64,000 bases of DNA from positions 981,500-1,045,499 of the forward strand of contig NC_051098.1 of NCBI RefSeq assembly GCF_901709675.1, written 5' to 3'. This document shows positions 32,134 to 43,093 of this stretch, piece after piece. A program made the position numbers and the translations under genes. A model generated the notes under the pieces. It had not been told where the DNA came from and made no database searches. It was given only the letters and a program-made list of their open reading frames with translations. Each line of letters opens with the position of its first letter. The first letter of the stretch is position 1. This DNA comes from Syngnathus acus (lineage: Eukaryota; Chordata; Actinopteri; Syngnathiformes; Syngnathidae).

Positions 32134-33356
32134 AGGGTACCTTTGTGACCAAAGGTTATGAACAGGTTGACACCTGTATAACGCAGGCACTGATTTAGTA
32201 TAAAGTAAGTGTACAATATCAAAAAAGAAATAACACAACACCTCTTAGGGACAAGAGATATACAGCCTGAAACATTGCCGTTTGACTGGTACTTTTGCTG
32301 CCTGGGGAAGAAATATGGCGCCCCGGATATGACGTCACAAAGTTGATTCCGTTTTGGGGTGCCCCAATCAGGTCTATATACTACCTTTATAAGAAATCGA
32401 TTATGTTGAAATTTAAGGGTAATGTGAGTAATGATGTAGGAATAAATGAATACAACGATTAGATGTTCTGTAGAAAAGGTTGTGCCCCCCCCCCCCCCTT
32501 TCGCACTGGCAAAGCTATCCGGCTGCCTAGCGAGCTCGAGGCAGGGACAAGTATTGTATTATACAGGGATGAGAATTTTCCGCGGATCCGCGGATTTCCG
32601 TGTTTTTTTCCGTCGAAAGTATTTTCGTGAATCGTGTAAATCCGTTGAGAAAATTATTTTTTTAAATATGGGGGGAGCGGCCGGCTAGCTGGCCGGGCAA
32701 CGTTAGCCTCGGCGACTCTCACGGGCATTCCCCCGCCCGCCGCGACAGCGTATACACCCCCCCACCGCTACTTTTCCGTGCTTTTTCACATTTGCCATTC
32801 TCATCCCTGTATTATACAAATCAGCTTCCAAACATTTACTTAAAAGACCAATTGATCATAGCCGTTACTAAAATCACTTAACAGGAAACTGACTTCCCTG
32901 GCAAAATGCGCTTGCCTGCCATGATGGTAAACCAATGCAAACAAACCACAATAATCGCCCAGTAATTTATCAAAATTGGGGACACAAAATGCTTATCACA
33001 GATACATACCTGTCTCAGAACGGCAATGTTTTGTCTCTGGGATCTCTTTTCATGACGCTGCTGCCTTTTCACATCAGTTTTCCTCTGTTTATGGTAAAAA
33101 ATTGTTGGCACTGCACCAACGCTGGGGACGAGATTGGAGCCAGCCAAGATGCTATCAACTTGCTGACGTCACGCAGCTGCCTGATCCGGGCCACAAACTA
33201 AGCAACATGGATGCTCCCAGTATTTCCATGTCACAGTTACTAAAAGCCATTTATTTCCTACATGAGTTGCTTTTTTTTAATAAACTTAAGGTATTTGATT
33301 AAGCTATATTCGTAGAATAGAAAAATTTTAATATGGCTAACGACCAAAGGTACCCT
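32134..33356. mobile_element. Kolobok-like DNA transposon (TTAA target)
   Basis: Ends AGGGTACCTTTG / CAAAGGTACCCT, flanked by TTAA at 32130-32133 and 33357-33360. A minus-strand frame at 32878-33147 includes GAVPTIFYHKQRKTD and a basic coiled stretch, resembling the segment after a THAP finger. THAP domains and TTAA targets are features of Kolobok; piggyBac also uses TTAA, so superfamily is tentative. A hAT MITE is nested inside, and a poly(C) run is at 32487. Confidence 0.6.
32565..32809. mobile_element. hAT-type MITE, 245 bp
   Basis: Ends AGGGATGAGAAT / GCCATTCTCATCCCTG and a direct repeat TATTATAC at 32557-32564 and 32810-32817. The inside has CCGCGGATCCGCGGA, a perfect palindrome, and is GC-rich. 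Confidence 0.82.
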
Positions 33357-33870
33357 TTAATGTCCTCTTTTATGTTATGAGGTGGTATTTGTCTTGTGAC
33401 ATAAAGGTTGAAGGTAGATTCTAAACATGTTTTATCTTTACAATGTCTCCAGGATGCTGCTGTTGGATCTGCCAATGTTGAAGTGGAGTTGGCAGGGGAG
33501 TTCATGAAAATGTACATGCTGCAAAACAAAGATGGGGGTCAGTCGATGTTGGTATTGTGATTGAAGGCTTGGAGATCTTAGCAGAGCCTGCTGCTATCTG
33601 TTGGGACTGACCTACGCATTTAATCTGCACGAGTCAAATTCTGGAAAGCTTTCCAATAAGGTTCAAGGACTCAAGAATTAACTAAGTATGTAGTTGCTGG
33701 CTACTGTTCAGAGAAATTTTCATTGGTAAATCTAAAGTTGTTGCCTTAATGTTTAGATAAGTTAGGTTTCCATTAGTTGTTGGACTGGTATTGTTAGCTT
33801 TTGTGATGCTTTAAAGTGAAATATCACTGTTTACAGTCCATTTCAGGAGTAGGCTATATGCTGTTCAAGG

Positions 33871-35131
33871 TAGGGATGGGCGATACCAATGATTTTGGAT
33901 TCGATCCGATACCAAGTATTTCCTGCCCAAAAATACCCGATATCGATCCGATATCGATACCGGAAGTGTAATTTCCCGCCAAAAAAACCAATTTAAATGC
34001 AGTGGCATGCTGCATCAATATTTTGTGCCTTACATGTGACTATTGACCTGCACATTTGTATACTACAGCAGGTGTTTCACTGCAAATGATACTTGCTCTT
34101 GGAGAGTCATCTATTGAATTTTGTAGAAAAAAGTATTACGTCATGTACATGAATTATTAACCTTTTTAGAAAAACATTAATGGAAGATGCATATTAATAG
34201 TATAACTTTAATTAAAAGGAGCTATTCTTGACTTTTTTCTCTCTCTCTCTGTTGTTGGGAAAAAGTTTTGTCTTTTAGTATATTGTAAAAAGAGACATGG
34301 TACCAACAGAGATGCAGGGCTTAATCGTCATCAGCAGCAAAACTATCAATTTGTAAAGCCACTGGATACTTACATTTAATATTGTAATACTTTAGTGTTG
34401 TTTATAGGAAGTGGAGTTACAAATAAAACGTATGGCGTTCGACCACAAATAGAAAAGGGGAAAACTTTATTTATAAATGACTGACTAAAGCGCAGTAATT
34501 ATTGCTTCAAATAGCACATCAACCACAAATGCTTACGATTTTTGGTTAGCAACTGATACCTGGATATGTCTTGCCTTTCTGAAACGCTGCTTCTAAGGTA
34601 CTTTGGTACCTTAGCCTCGGTGTGGCTGCAGGGTTTTCCGTCGCTGCCTTAGTGTCTGCGGCACGTTTCAACTGCAGCTCTTCATGAACCGTGGGGTGAA
34701 TTTTACTTAAATGTTTTGTTAAGTTTGTGGTGTTGCCACAATATTTAATCGTTTTGTGACATATTTCACATCTTGCCTCGTTGTTATTAACTAAAATATA
34801 ATACCTCCAAACCAGACTTCTCTTACGTTCGGACTGGGCCGCCGCCGTGGCCATGCTTGTTGTTTGGATTGGAAAGGGGGGCGGAGGAGGAGGGCTTGGC
34901 TTGTGAGAAAAGGGGGCAGGAGCAGAGCAGAGCAGGACACGCCGGTGCAGCAGGCGGAAGGAAAAGTAGTGCTAGCATGAGTGCAAGTCGTCAAATTGGA
35001 GCAGAAAAAAATGAGGAAAAATATAATTAAATAATTGTAAGTATCGATATTTTAGCTAGGGAGATCGATACTCAAAAATGAGCAGCCTGGATCGATATAT
35101 CGATATTTTGGTATCGATCCGCCCATCCCTA
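33871..35131. mobile_element. hAT transposon, ZBED1/Ac-like, internally deleted
   Basis: Ends TAGGGATGGGCGATACC / GGTATCGATCCGCCCATCCC, with CGATATCGAT-rich subterminal repeats. It encodes a BED-finger N-terminus only. The flanks are unusual: GTTCAAGG on the left and CCTTGAAC on the right, which are inverted rather than direct. Confidence 0.8.
34546..34854 (-). pseudogene. BED zinc finger of an Ac-like hAT transposase
   Basis: 102 residues: MATAAAQSERKRSLVWRYYI, then CEICHKTIKYCGNTTNLTKH with a second His in SKIHP, giving the complete Cys2-His2 BED finger. A linker ending LRYQSTLEAAFQKGKTY follows and the frame then stops. In full-length relatives the RNase-H-like core and the dimerisation domain follow; both are deleted here. 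The finger itself looks intact, so DNA binding is conceivable, but expression is unknown. Confidence 0.8.
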
Positions 35132-35479
35132 CCTTGAACTTCAAGGTGCATTTCACCTAGTTTTGACAAACCCCTTATTAAGAATTAAATTCAGCTGTTT
35201 TTATTGCATGAATATTTTTATGTCATTTGCAAAGAAGCTGTGGATGTTTCACAATTGTCAAATAAGCCAAATGTTGAATTAAAATGACGTGTGTAAAATT
35301 GCTTTATTGACCCAAAATGCTCCTAGAATAAAAAGTAGATTCAGTTTTAAAAATTAAGTAAATGTAACATATTTATTTTGATATGTGATAGTCCAGTATG
35401 TTAATTTTTTTAGTGGTTTGAACCTGGGTTTACATTGACTTAAAATTTTAAGTAAATCAACTAAATTTTATATTTCATG

Positions 35480-35735
35480 GTACTCAATGCAGTTGAGTAG
35501 CATCTACCCAATTTTTTCAGTAACATTTACTTAGTTCATTCTGTAAATATAAATGATTTTATTGCTTTCAGGTCTACTCAATATTTTTTAGTGTAAATTG
35601 TTACATGGAACTCAATGTAGTTGAGTAGCATCTATTTAATTTTTTTCAGAGACATTTACTTAGTTCATGATGTAAATATAAATTATTTTATTGCTTTCAG
35701 GTCTACTCAATATTTTTTAGTGTAAATTGTTACAC
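35480..35735. repeat. Tandem duplication, 127-bp unit
   Basis: Two copies of a unit starting ACTCAATG(C/T)AGTTGAGTAG at 35482 and 35609, sharing TATTTTTTAGTGTAAATTGT. The surrounding 35132-35817 is AT-rich non-coding sequence, possibly a MITE ending at TTTACAGTGTA. Confidence 0.75.
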
Positions 35736-35817
35736 AGATTAAAATGAGTAGAGCAAGGTTACATTTTTTACAGTGTATAGCATTGTTCTGGTCCTACGAC
35801 CATTCGTTCATTTAGGG

Positions 35818-36777
35818 CAGGGGTCCTCAACCCCCGGTCCGCGGACCGGTACCGGTCCGTGGGTTACTTGGTACCGGGCCGCCAAGCCGCACAGGAAAAA
35901 AAAACCTTTTTTTTTTTTTTTTTTTTATCGACGATCAATTAATTCAGGTCAAGACGCTCGTCCCGGTCACATGACATGTTTCCCCAGTCGAGCCCGCAAA
36001 GCTAGCAAAAATGAGTAACAATTTATTTTGACAAATATAAAAAAAATTGGCGATTCTCTCCCAATTACATCCGTCGGTTCAAGTCAAAACGCTCGTCGGA
36101 TGTCAGTCGAGCCTGCAAAGCAAGCAAAAATGAGCAAGAAACAGAGATGTTTGGAAAGCTTCTTCAGAAAGGGAAAAAAGCGCAATGAGGAGACGGAAGA
36201 AGAAGAGGCTACGACTTCTAAGAAAAGGAAAGCTGCATTGAAAAGAAAATTTCTGGAGTCCTACTTAAAATATGGCTTTATCGCCACAGGTGACTCTGAC
36301 GCGCCAAGCCCACTCTGCATAATATGTGGCGACAGGCTAGCTAACGAGGCAATGAAGCCTTCAAAACTGCTTCGACACATGGGGACCAAGCATCCTGTAT
36401 TAAAAGACAAACCTTAACCACTTCGGAATAAGACTAAGAATAAGACTGCAAAATGTCACGTCTTTTCCTCATAGCATCCTAAGGTTTTTTTTGTGGGTAT
36501 ACTTACATTTCTATCCTATTTTGTATCTTATCTTACCGGCTCATTTCTGAGAAACAAGCTCAGTTTTCCTACTAATTCAACGTAATGGTGAGTTTTATTT
36601 TTGTTGTTTATACTTGTTTTTATGCCAGTCGTATCATTTTATTTCATCGTATTTATATATTTATTATAAATATTATTTATTAAGATAAATGTATTATTTA
36701 TTTATATAAAGGCCGTTCTGCGAAAATATTTCTGACACGTAACTGGTCCGTGGCGCAAAAAAGGTTGGGGACCACTG
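35818..36777. mobile_element. hAT transposon, BED-type (copy 2)
   Basis: Ends CAGGGGTCCTCAACCC / GGTTGGGGACCACTG, and a perfect 8-bp duplication ATTTAGGG at 35810-35817 and 36778-36785. Same family as 9208-10116, inverted. It sits at the left edge of the ISL2EU-type element. Confidence 0.95.
36130..36417 (+). pseudogene. BED zinc-finger fragment of a hAT transposase, finger intact
   Basis: 95 residues starting MSKKQRCLESFFRKGKK, preferred over an upstream in-frame Met because the paralogue at 9763 begins at this point. An acidic patch, KKRKAALKRKFLESYLKYGF and a full BED finger (CIICGDRLANEAMKPSKLLR with HMGTKHP) follow. The catalytic core is absent. The paralogue has lost the first finger Cys, so this is the better preserved of the two. 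Confidence 0.8.
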
Positions 36778-37136
36778 ATTTAGGGTTTCCCTTGAGTCAT
36801 TTGAGGTGCGTTAGTGACATCTATTGGCCACTTTTGGTTTACATGTTGGCAAGTATGACGTCACAGATCGGGGCGGCCATTTTTCTTTGGGTGGCAAAAA
36901 GCCTCGTCCGCTGCCACTGGACTCGTGAGGATGGTGGCCTGGGTGGGTGTCGTGAGTGATTATTTTGTCCAGTTGGATCAAGAAAGCCGCAAGAGATACA
37001 TTGAAAAGTTGAAAAAATATAACATTCGTGTTGATCCGCTGTGGAAACCAAGTAAGAACGCCACCAGCTCAAGCGTAGCAGGAGCTAAGACAGCAAGCGC
37101 TTGGTCCTCTGATAAGGCGACTTTTCCGCCAGTAAG

Positions 37137-37389
37137 TCAAGACGCACTAGCACAAGACAATGGGAAGACGCAGGCTATATACACACAGAAGGGTGAGGAC
37201 ACAGGTGCAGACAATTAGGCCCAACGACACAGGTGCACACAATTGGGATCAGGGAAGTCAAGTAGCCTGACGCACAGAGGAAGGACCCACGAACTGAAAC
37301 GAGAAGAGAGTTACCAAAACAAAACAGGAAGTGACAATACGACGAACAGGACAAGACAAAAACAACTCACAAAACCTGACAGCATGACA
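37137..37389 (-). repeat. 3' LTR, truncated
   Basis: Matches the last part of the right LTR, including the GCATGACA terminus. The distal ~330 bp are lost together with adjoining YqaJ sequence. On the minus strand the LTR is preceded by a G-rich polypurine tract (complement of TAACCCCCCCC at 37389-37400). Confidence 0.88.
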
Positions 37390-37401
37390 TAACCCCCCCC
37401 A

Positions 37402-38607
37402 CTAGGGCCGGATCCCAGACGGGCCAGGAGCATCAGGGTGAGCCGCGTAGAAGTCGGCAAACAGTCCGGGGTCCAAGATAAAACTCTGCGGGACCCATTG
37501 CCGCTCCTCTGGCCCATAACCCTCCCAGTCCACCAGGAACTGCCAACCCCGACCCCACCTGCGCACCGCCAACAGCTCCTTGACCGTGTAAGCCTGCCCA
37601 CCCCCCACTGTCCGCGGAGCCGGAGGCGGCACGGGGCCTGGCACCATCCCACTGTCCCTGGCTGGTTTGACCTTTCCGTGGAAGGTGGGATGGACGGCAA
37701 GGGACCTGGGCAGGCGAAGACGCACAGCGGCTGGGTTAACGACCTTGGAGATGGGAAACGGTCCCACAAAATGGGGGGCCAGTTTTCTGGAGTCCACCTG
37801 GAGGGGAAGGTCCCTTGTGGACAGCCAGACCCGTTGGCCCCGCCGGTAGACGGGCGCCGGTCGCCGCCTCCGGTCGGCCATCCTCTTGACCCTGTCTCCT
37901 TGGCGGACCAGCGTGGCCCGTGCCGCCGCCCAGATGCGACGACAGCGACTCACCACGGCGCGCGCCGAGGTAACGGACACCTCCAGCTCACTGTCGGGGA
38001 AGACCGGGGGCTGGTAGCCAAACACGCACATGAAGGGGGACATCCCGGTAGCAGTGGTAGGCAGGGAATTATGGGCGTATTCCACCCACGTGAGGTTCTT
38101 GCTCCACGAGGAGGGGTTTTGGGCCACTAGGCAGCGGAGGCCTGTTTCCAGCTGCTAGTTAATGCGCTCCGCCTGACCGTTCTCCTCCGGGTGATAACCC
38201 GAAGTGAGGCTCACGGTGGCCCCTATGAGCTTGCAAAACTCTTTCCAAAACCTGGATACGAATTGGGGACCCCTATCAGAGACGACGTCCCGTGGGAATC
38301 CGTGTATTCTGAAGATTTGGTCCATCATGACTCCTGCCGTTCGCTTTGCCGAAGGCAACTTGGGCAGCGCAATGAAGTGAGCCATCTTGAAAAATCGGTC
38401 CACCACGGTGAGTATAGTCGTCTTCCCCTTTGACGCCGGAAGCCCCGTGACGAAGTCCACCGAGATTTCGGCCCACGGTCGAGAAGGGATGGGGAGGGGT
38501 TGCAGCGGACCCACACGGGCGCCGGGGGTGTTCTTGTTCCGAGCACAGACGGAGCAGGCTGCAACGTATTCCCTGACGTCTGCCCCCATGGATGGCCACC
38601 AGAATCG
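37402..38607 (-). pseudogene. Gypsy integrase core and chromodomain, with in-frame stop
   Basis: The second half of the zinc finger (CSVCARNKN) leads to the catalytic core. SVDFVTGLP and [12 protein letters not shown] supply two Asp, and [16 protein letters not shown] the Glu of the D,D-35-E triad. A TAG at 38155-38157 then interrupts. Reading resumes with [20 protein letters not shown], a GPY/F-like region ([14 protein letters not shown]) and a C-terminal chromodomain ([17 protein letters not shown]). Chromodomains guide chromovirus integration to particular chromatin; here the stop prevents a full protein. Confidence 0.88.
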
Positions 38608-39669
38608 CTATTGAATCACGTACAGGGTTCTTCGCACGCCTGGATGACAGGCGAGCCGGGAGGTGTGTGCCCAGTGGACAACCTGGGAACGCAGCGTGGT
38701 GGGAACAAACAGTCGATTCTCTGGGCATCCCCTAGGGGGTGGTTTGTCGCCGTTTGCCTGCTTCACCAGGCCTTCTATGGGCCAAGTAACTGCTCCCACC
38801 ACACAGTGAGGGGGGAGAATGGGTTCGGGCTCCTTGGCCACCGGATCTGGACTGTAGATGCGTGATAGCGCGTCAGGCTTAGTGTTTTTGGCCCCCGGTC
38901 TGTAAGACAACGTGAAATTGAATCGATTAAAAAAGAGGGACCAACGAGCCTGGTGTGAATTCAGTCTTTTAGCCTTCTTGATGTATTGTAGGTTCTTGTG
39001 GTCAGTCCAAACCAAGAAAGGTTGCTGGGCTCCCTCCAGCCAGTGTCTCCATTCTTCGAGGGCCAGTTTGACCGCCAACAACTCTCGATCCCCCACATTG
39101 TAGTTCTGCTCTGCGGCCGTCAGCCGTCGGGACAGGAACGCGCACGGATGAAGCTTGTTGTCGGCCTGGGCCCTCTGTGACAAGATGGCGCCGATTCCCC
39201 GACTGGAGGCGTCAACCTCCACCACAAACTGACGAGATGGGTCGGGCAGCGTGAGGATCGGGGCGGAGCTGAATCGCCTCTTCAACTCCTGGAAGGCTGC
39301 TTCCGCCTTCGCCGTCCAGCAGAACGGAACCTTTGGGGAAGTTAGAGCATGCAGTGGAGCCGCTGTGGCGCTGAAGCCTCTGATGAACCGCCTATAAAAG
39401 TTAGCAAAGCCGAGGAATTGCTGCACTTTTTTGCGGCTATCATGTGTAGGCCATTGTGTCACCGCGCTTACTTTTGCCGGGTCCATCTGCACTTTGCCAG
39501 GGGCTATGATGAAGCCAAGGAAAGATACAGTATTGGCGTGGAACTCGCTCTTTTCGGCTTTGACGTAGAGCTGGTTATCAAGGAGGCGTTGCAATACGGT
39601 CTTAACATGAGACTCACGGGTCTCCAAATCCGGTGAATATATCAGAATGTCGTCCAAATACACAAACAA
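38608..39669 (-). pseudogene. Gypsy RT C-terminal part, RNase H and integrase N-terminus
   Basis: Opens with the RT active-site box [16 protein letters not shown], then the connection ([20 protein letters not shown]). RNase H follows ([48 protein letters not shown]) with its Asp and Glu residues visible. The start of the integrase His/Cys finger ([19 protein letters not shown]) is cut by an in-frame TAG at 38608-38610. Confidence 0.88.
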
Positions 39670-41727
39670 AACGATCCGAAAAGTCTCTCAGTACATCGTT
39701 AATCATGGCCTGGAAAACAGCGGGTGCATTGGTGAGGCCAAATGGCATTACTAGGTACTTGAAGTGTCCTCTGGGAGTGTTAAATCCTGTCTTCCATTCA
39801 TCGCCCTCCCGAATGCGCACTAGGTGGTACGCGTTGCGCAAATCTAACTTGGTGAACACCCGAGCTTGTTGCAATTGATCAAATACGGCTGACATGAGTG
39901 GAAGGGGATACCGGTTCTTAATCGTGATATGATTGAGGGGACTGTAGTCTATGCAGGGGCGTAGGGTACCGTCTTTCTTGCCCACAAAAAAGAAACCGGC
40001 CCCCGCAGGAGACGATGATGGTCTGATCAAACCCGCTTTAAGTGACGCGTCAATATATTCGGTTAGAGCCTGCTTTTCGGGTGCCGAAAGGGAATAAAGC
40101 CTCCCCTTGGGTATTGTGGCGCCGGGCAAAAGCTCTATGGCGCAATCGTACGGACGGTGGGGCGGTAGAGAGGTAGCCTTTACTTTGCTGAATACCTCCG
40201 CGAGTTGATGATAACACACGGGAACCCCGATCAGATCTGGGGTTTCTGGGTCTAGGACAGGAGAAACAGAGATTGGGTTAGAACCACGTGTAGGGTTTAT
40301 CGGGGGGTTAGGGTCAAGACATGACTCTTGGCAATGGGGTCCCCATCCCCTTATCTCCCCGGACTCCCAATCCATGGTTGGGTTGTGGCGTTTTAGCCAA
40401 GGATACCCGAGGATAAGCGGATTCATGGGGGAGGTTACGACATGCAATCTCACTTTCTCATGATGGTTACCAAAAGACAGCGAGAGGGGTTCGGTTACAT
40501 GGGTGATATCAAAAAGTGCTTGTCCATTGAGCGCCTTGGCCTTCACTGTTGTATCTAGCAGTTCAGTCTTTACCCCTAATCTCCGAGCAAACGCCCAGTC
40601 AATCAAGCTCTCATCAGCCCCGGAGTCTATTAACACCCCAAGTTTAGTGTCCGTTCCCAGGCAGGCGATTGTGCCGATGGGTAGGACCCGAACCTTCTGC
40701 TGGGCAATGGAAAAGGCGCTCACCGTCAGGTTTTTCCTCACCGGGCAGGAGGGGAGGATATGTCCTTGCGCACCGCAGTAGTAGCATCTACCTTCCTGGC
40801 GTCGGCGCTTCCTTTCCTCCTCGTTCAATTTAGCTCTACCCAACTGCATAGGGTCAATCCCAGGTGGCAGCAGAGCCGTGTTCGGCCTGAGGCGGTGTGC
40901 CTCGAGGGGTGAAGACCCAGCCACTGACACGGGGGGGAAGGCGGTTGGGCTCCTGCTTGCGCGCTGCTTCTTCCATTCCTGCAGTCGGTTGTCCGTGCGG
41001 ATGGCCAGCGCGATGAGAGCGTCGAGGTCAGTGGGGAGGTCGAGGGGGATGAGCTGGTCCTGTATGGGTCCGGAAAGGCCCCTGAGAAAGACATCATACA
41101 GGGCCGTCGAGTTCCACCCGCATTCCGCGGCCACAGTGCGGAAGCGGATTGCGTAGTCGCCGACAGTCTCTCGACCCTGGGTCAGCTGGCACAGCTCCCG
41201 CGCCTTCTCTCGGTCTGAGGAAACCGGATGGAACACCGTGCGCAGGGCCTCGATGAAGGCGGAGAGGGAATGACAGGTGGCGGAATCCCTAGCCCATTCT
41301 GCGGTCGCCCACGCCCGGGCCCTTCCCGTCAGGTAAGAGACCATATAAGCCACCCGGGAGCGTTCCGTGGGGAAGTCGCCTGGGGACCGCTCAAACTGCA
41401 TTTCACATTCGGTGATAAAGGCCCTGCTAAGCCCGGGTTCACCGGAGTATCGTTCCGGAGGAGCCAGTCTGACGGCCATGGGAGCGGGAGCAAGGCTGGT
41501 GGACTGGGCGTCGCTGGTGGTACCGCGGTCAGAAGCGAGAGAACTTCATGCATCTGCTTGCTCAGTGTTCCCACCTGGGCGGCCACCACCCCTCGGAAGT
41601 CTTCCTGAGTCTTCGCGAGCCCTTGGACTCCAACACCCAGAGCCTCCACTTGCTTCTGGTGTTGGGCGAGCTGCGACGCCTGGGAGCGTACTGCGGCGAC
41701 CAGCTGCTCCGACTCTGCCGAGTCCAT
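39614..41727 (-). pseudogene. Gypsy gag, protease and N-terminal RT
   Basis: Gag starts at the Met 18 bp inside the LTR (MDSAESEQLVAAVRSQASQL, coiled-coil-like). A frameshift near 41490 moves reading to APPERYSGEP. The capsid-like region (AWATAEWARDSATCHSLSAF) and a CCHC knuckle CYYCGAQGHILPSCP follow. Protease has the active-site LIDSGADESLID. RT shows LYSLSAPEKQALTEYI, FVGKKDGTLRPCIDYSPLN, FTKLDLRNAYHLVRIREGDE and VMPFGLTNAPAVFQAMIN. A second frameshift, near 39655, falls just before the catalytic YLDD, ending this frame at 39614. Confidence 0.9.
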
Positions 41728-41744
41728 GACTGGCCAGTGCATAC

Positions 41745-42326
41745 TGTCAGACTTGGAGCAGGGAGAGGACTCGGATGCAGAGTGCCAACAAAAGGTGTTT
41801 ATTCTAACAGGCTGAAGACAGCACAAAAACAAAAGGCGCCTCAAAAGGAGGGACAACAAGGCTGGAGACAGCAAAAACAAAAAGCGCCTCAAAAGGAGGG
41901 ACAACAAGGCTGGAGACAGCACAAAACAAAAGCGCCTCAAAACGAGGGAAACACGGTGGCAAAAAACATAACTGAAAAACACAGAGCTCAGGTTTGACAA
42001 AAAAGGTATCTTCTAAACTAGGTTCTCTTAGGGGATGTCTGTTACTCACGCGATCGCTAGTGTTCAAGACGGGACAAGACGCACTGGCACAAGACAAGGG
42101 GAAGACGCAGGCTATATACACACAGAAGGGTGAGGACACAGGTGCAGACGATTAGGACCAACGACACAGGTGCACACAATTGGGATCAGGGAAGTCAAGT
42201 AGCCTGACGCACAGAGGAAGGACCCACGAACTGAAACGAGAGGAGAGTTACCAAAACAAAACCGGAAGTGACAATACGACGAACAGGACAAGACAAAAAC
42301 AACTCACAAAACCTGACAGCATGACA
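41745..42326 (-). repeat. 5' LTR, complete, 582 bp
   Basis: Plus-strand ends TGTCAGACTTGG and CAGCATGACA give the TGTCA/TGACA inverted termini. It includes three tandem 48-bp units (AGCGCCTCAAAAGGAGGGAC at 41836, 41884 and 41932), absent from the truncated 3' LTR. Confidence 0.9.
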
Positions 42327-42602
42327 CTTCTGAGAATGCTGCTCGCCTCACAAGGAAGCAGGGTGCCTCCAGACTGTGGCACAAACGGCGGGTAGAGTGA
42401 CGGCATCCAATTTCAAAGCTGTGGTGGCGACAAATGTGGATGCACCCTTGAAGTCAGTGGTGCATTCAACATGCACTAGTGAGCAATCCCCACTTCGCAC
42501 ACCAGCTATAAGCTGGGGGCGACAGAAAGAGACGACAACGCTTTCTGAATACAAAGCCACAGTGGAGAAGAGCCACAGGCATGTGGTGTTGGGTCAGCCA
42601 TC

Positions 42603-43093
42603 CTCTACGCTGTGGTCTGCTGGGGTGGGGGCTGTACTGACCGGGACAGGGGGAGACTGAATAAGATGGTCAGAAGAGCGAGCTCTGTCCTGGGCTGTCC
42701 CTGGACTCCATTGAGGTTGTGGGTGAGAGGAGGACGTTGATTAAGCTTAAATCCATCATGGACAACACCTCTCACCCCCTTCATGAGATTGTGCGGTCGC
42801 TGAGCTGCTCCTTTAGCGGCAGACTTTTGCACCCTCGGTGTAGGAAGGAACGGTTCCGCAGGTCCTTCATTCCCTCTGCTGTCAGACTTTACAACATGCG
42901 TGGCACCTGATAAAATGAATGTTTCGTCTCTACTAGCGGCACTTGTGTTTGTCCTTGTCTGTTATTTACCCTTTTTTGAAATGTTCACACTTGTTTTATT
43001 CTTGCACTCGTATTATTCTTGCACTCATATGCGCTGCTGCGACAAGTGAATTTCCCCGCTGTGGGATGAATAAAGTTCTATCAATCAATCAAG
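42603..43093 (+). mobile_element. Rex1-like LINE 3' end fragment
   Basis: C-terminal block GERRTLIKLKSIMDNTSHPL and ERFRRSFIPSAVRLYNMRGT, then GGGATGAATAAAGTTCTATC with (ATCA)n. Very similar to 26592-27085 and starting at nearly the same point (CTCTACGCTGTGGTCTGCTG). It interrupts the YqaJ frame. Confidence 0.85.

Larger units (their letters stand above)
31716..33681 (+). pseudogene. Two-exon remnant of an uncharacterised fish gene family
   Basis: Exon A reads HLVVIRCLIDHLGEDASVLF then KDFE, followed by GTTAGT, a donor-like site. Exon B starts after TACAATGTCTCCAG, an acceptor with a pyrimidine-rich tract, with DAAVGSANVEVELAGEF. Two frame changes then lead into DVGIVIEGLEIL and CYLLGLTYAFNLHESNSG, ending KVQGLKN and stop. 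The pattern of a leucine-rich block, V-V/I-I-E-G and L-L-x-L-x-Y-A-x-N-L near the end recalls a family common in fish genomes whose function I do not know. The intron is filled by a Kolobok-like element. It may itself be transposon-derived. Confidence 0.5.
37137..42326 (-). mobile_element. Ty3/Gypsy LTR retrotransposon, chromovirus (Sushi-like)
   Basis: Complete 5' LTR at the right and truncated 3' LTR at the left, with gag-protease-RT-RNase H-integrase-chromodomain between. The chromodomain and overall gag-pol plan indicate a chromovirus. The LTRs differ at about 6 of 250 aligned positions by eye. The coding region carries two frameshifts and two in-frame stops. It has inserted in the YqaJ gene of the ISL2EU-type element. 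Confidence 0.93.

Noticed and set aside
37438-38130. Long plus-strand open frame opposite the Gypsy integrase
   Set aside because: Antisense shadow of the pol gene. Composition mirrors the real minus-strand protein and no domain is recognisable.
41228-41997. Plus-strand frames of 120-149 codons opposite gag and LTR
   Set aside because: Antisense to gag and partly formed by the LTR 48-bp tandem repeats; no motif.
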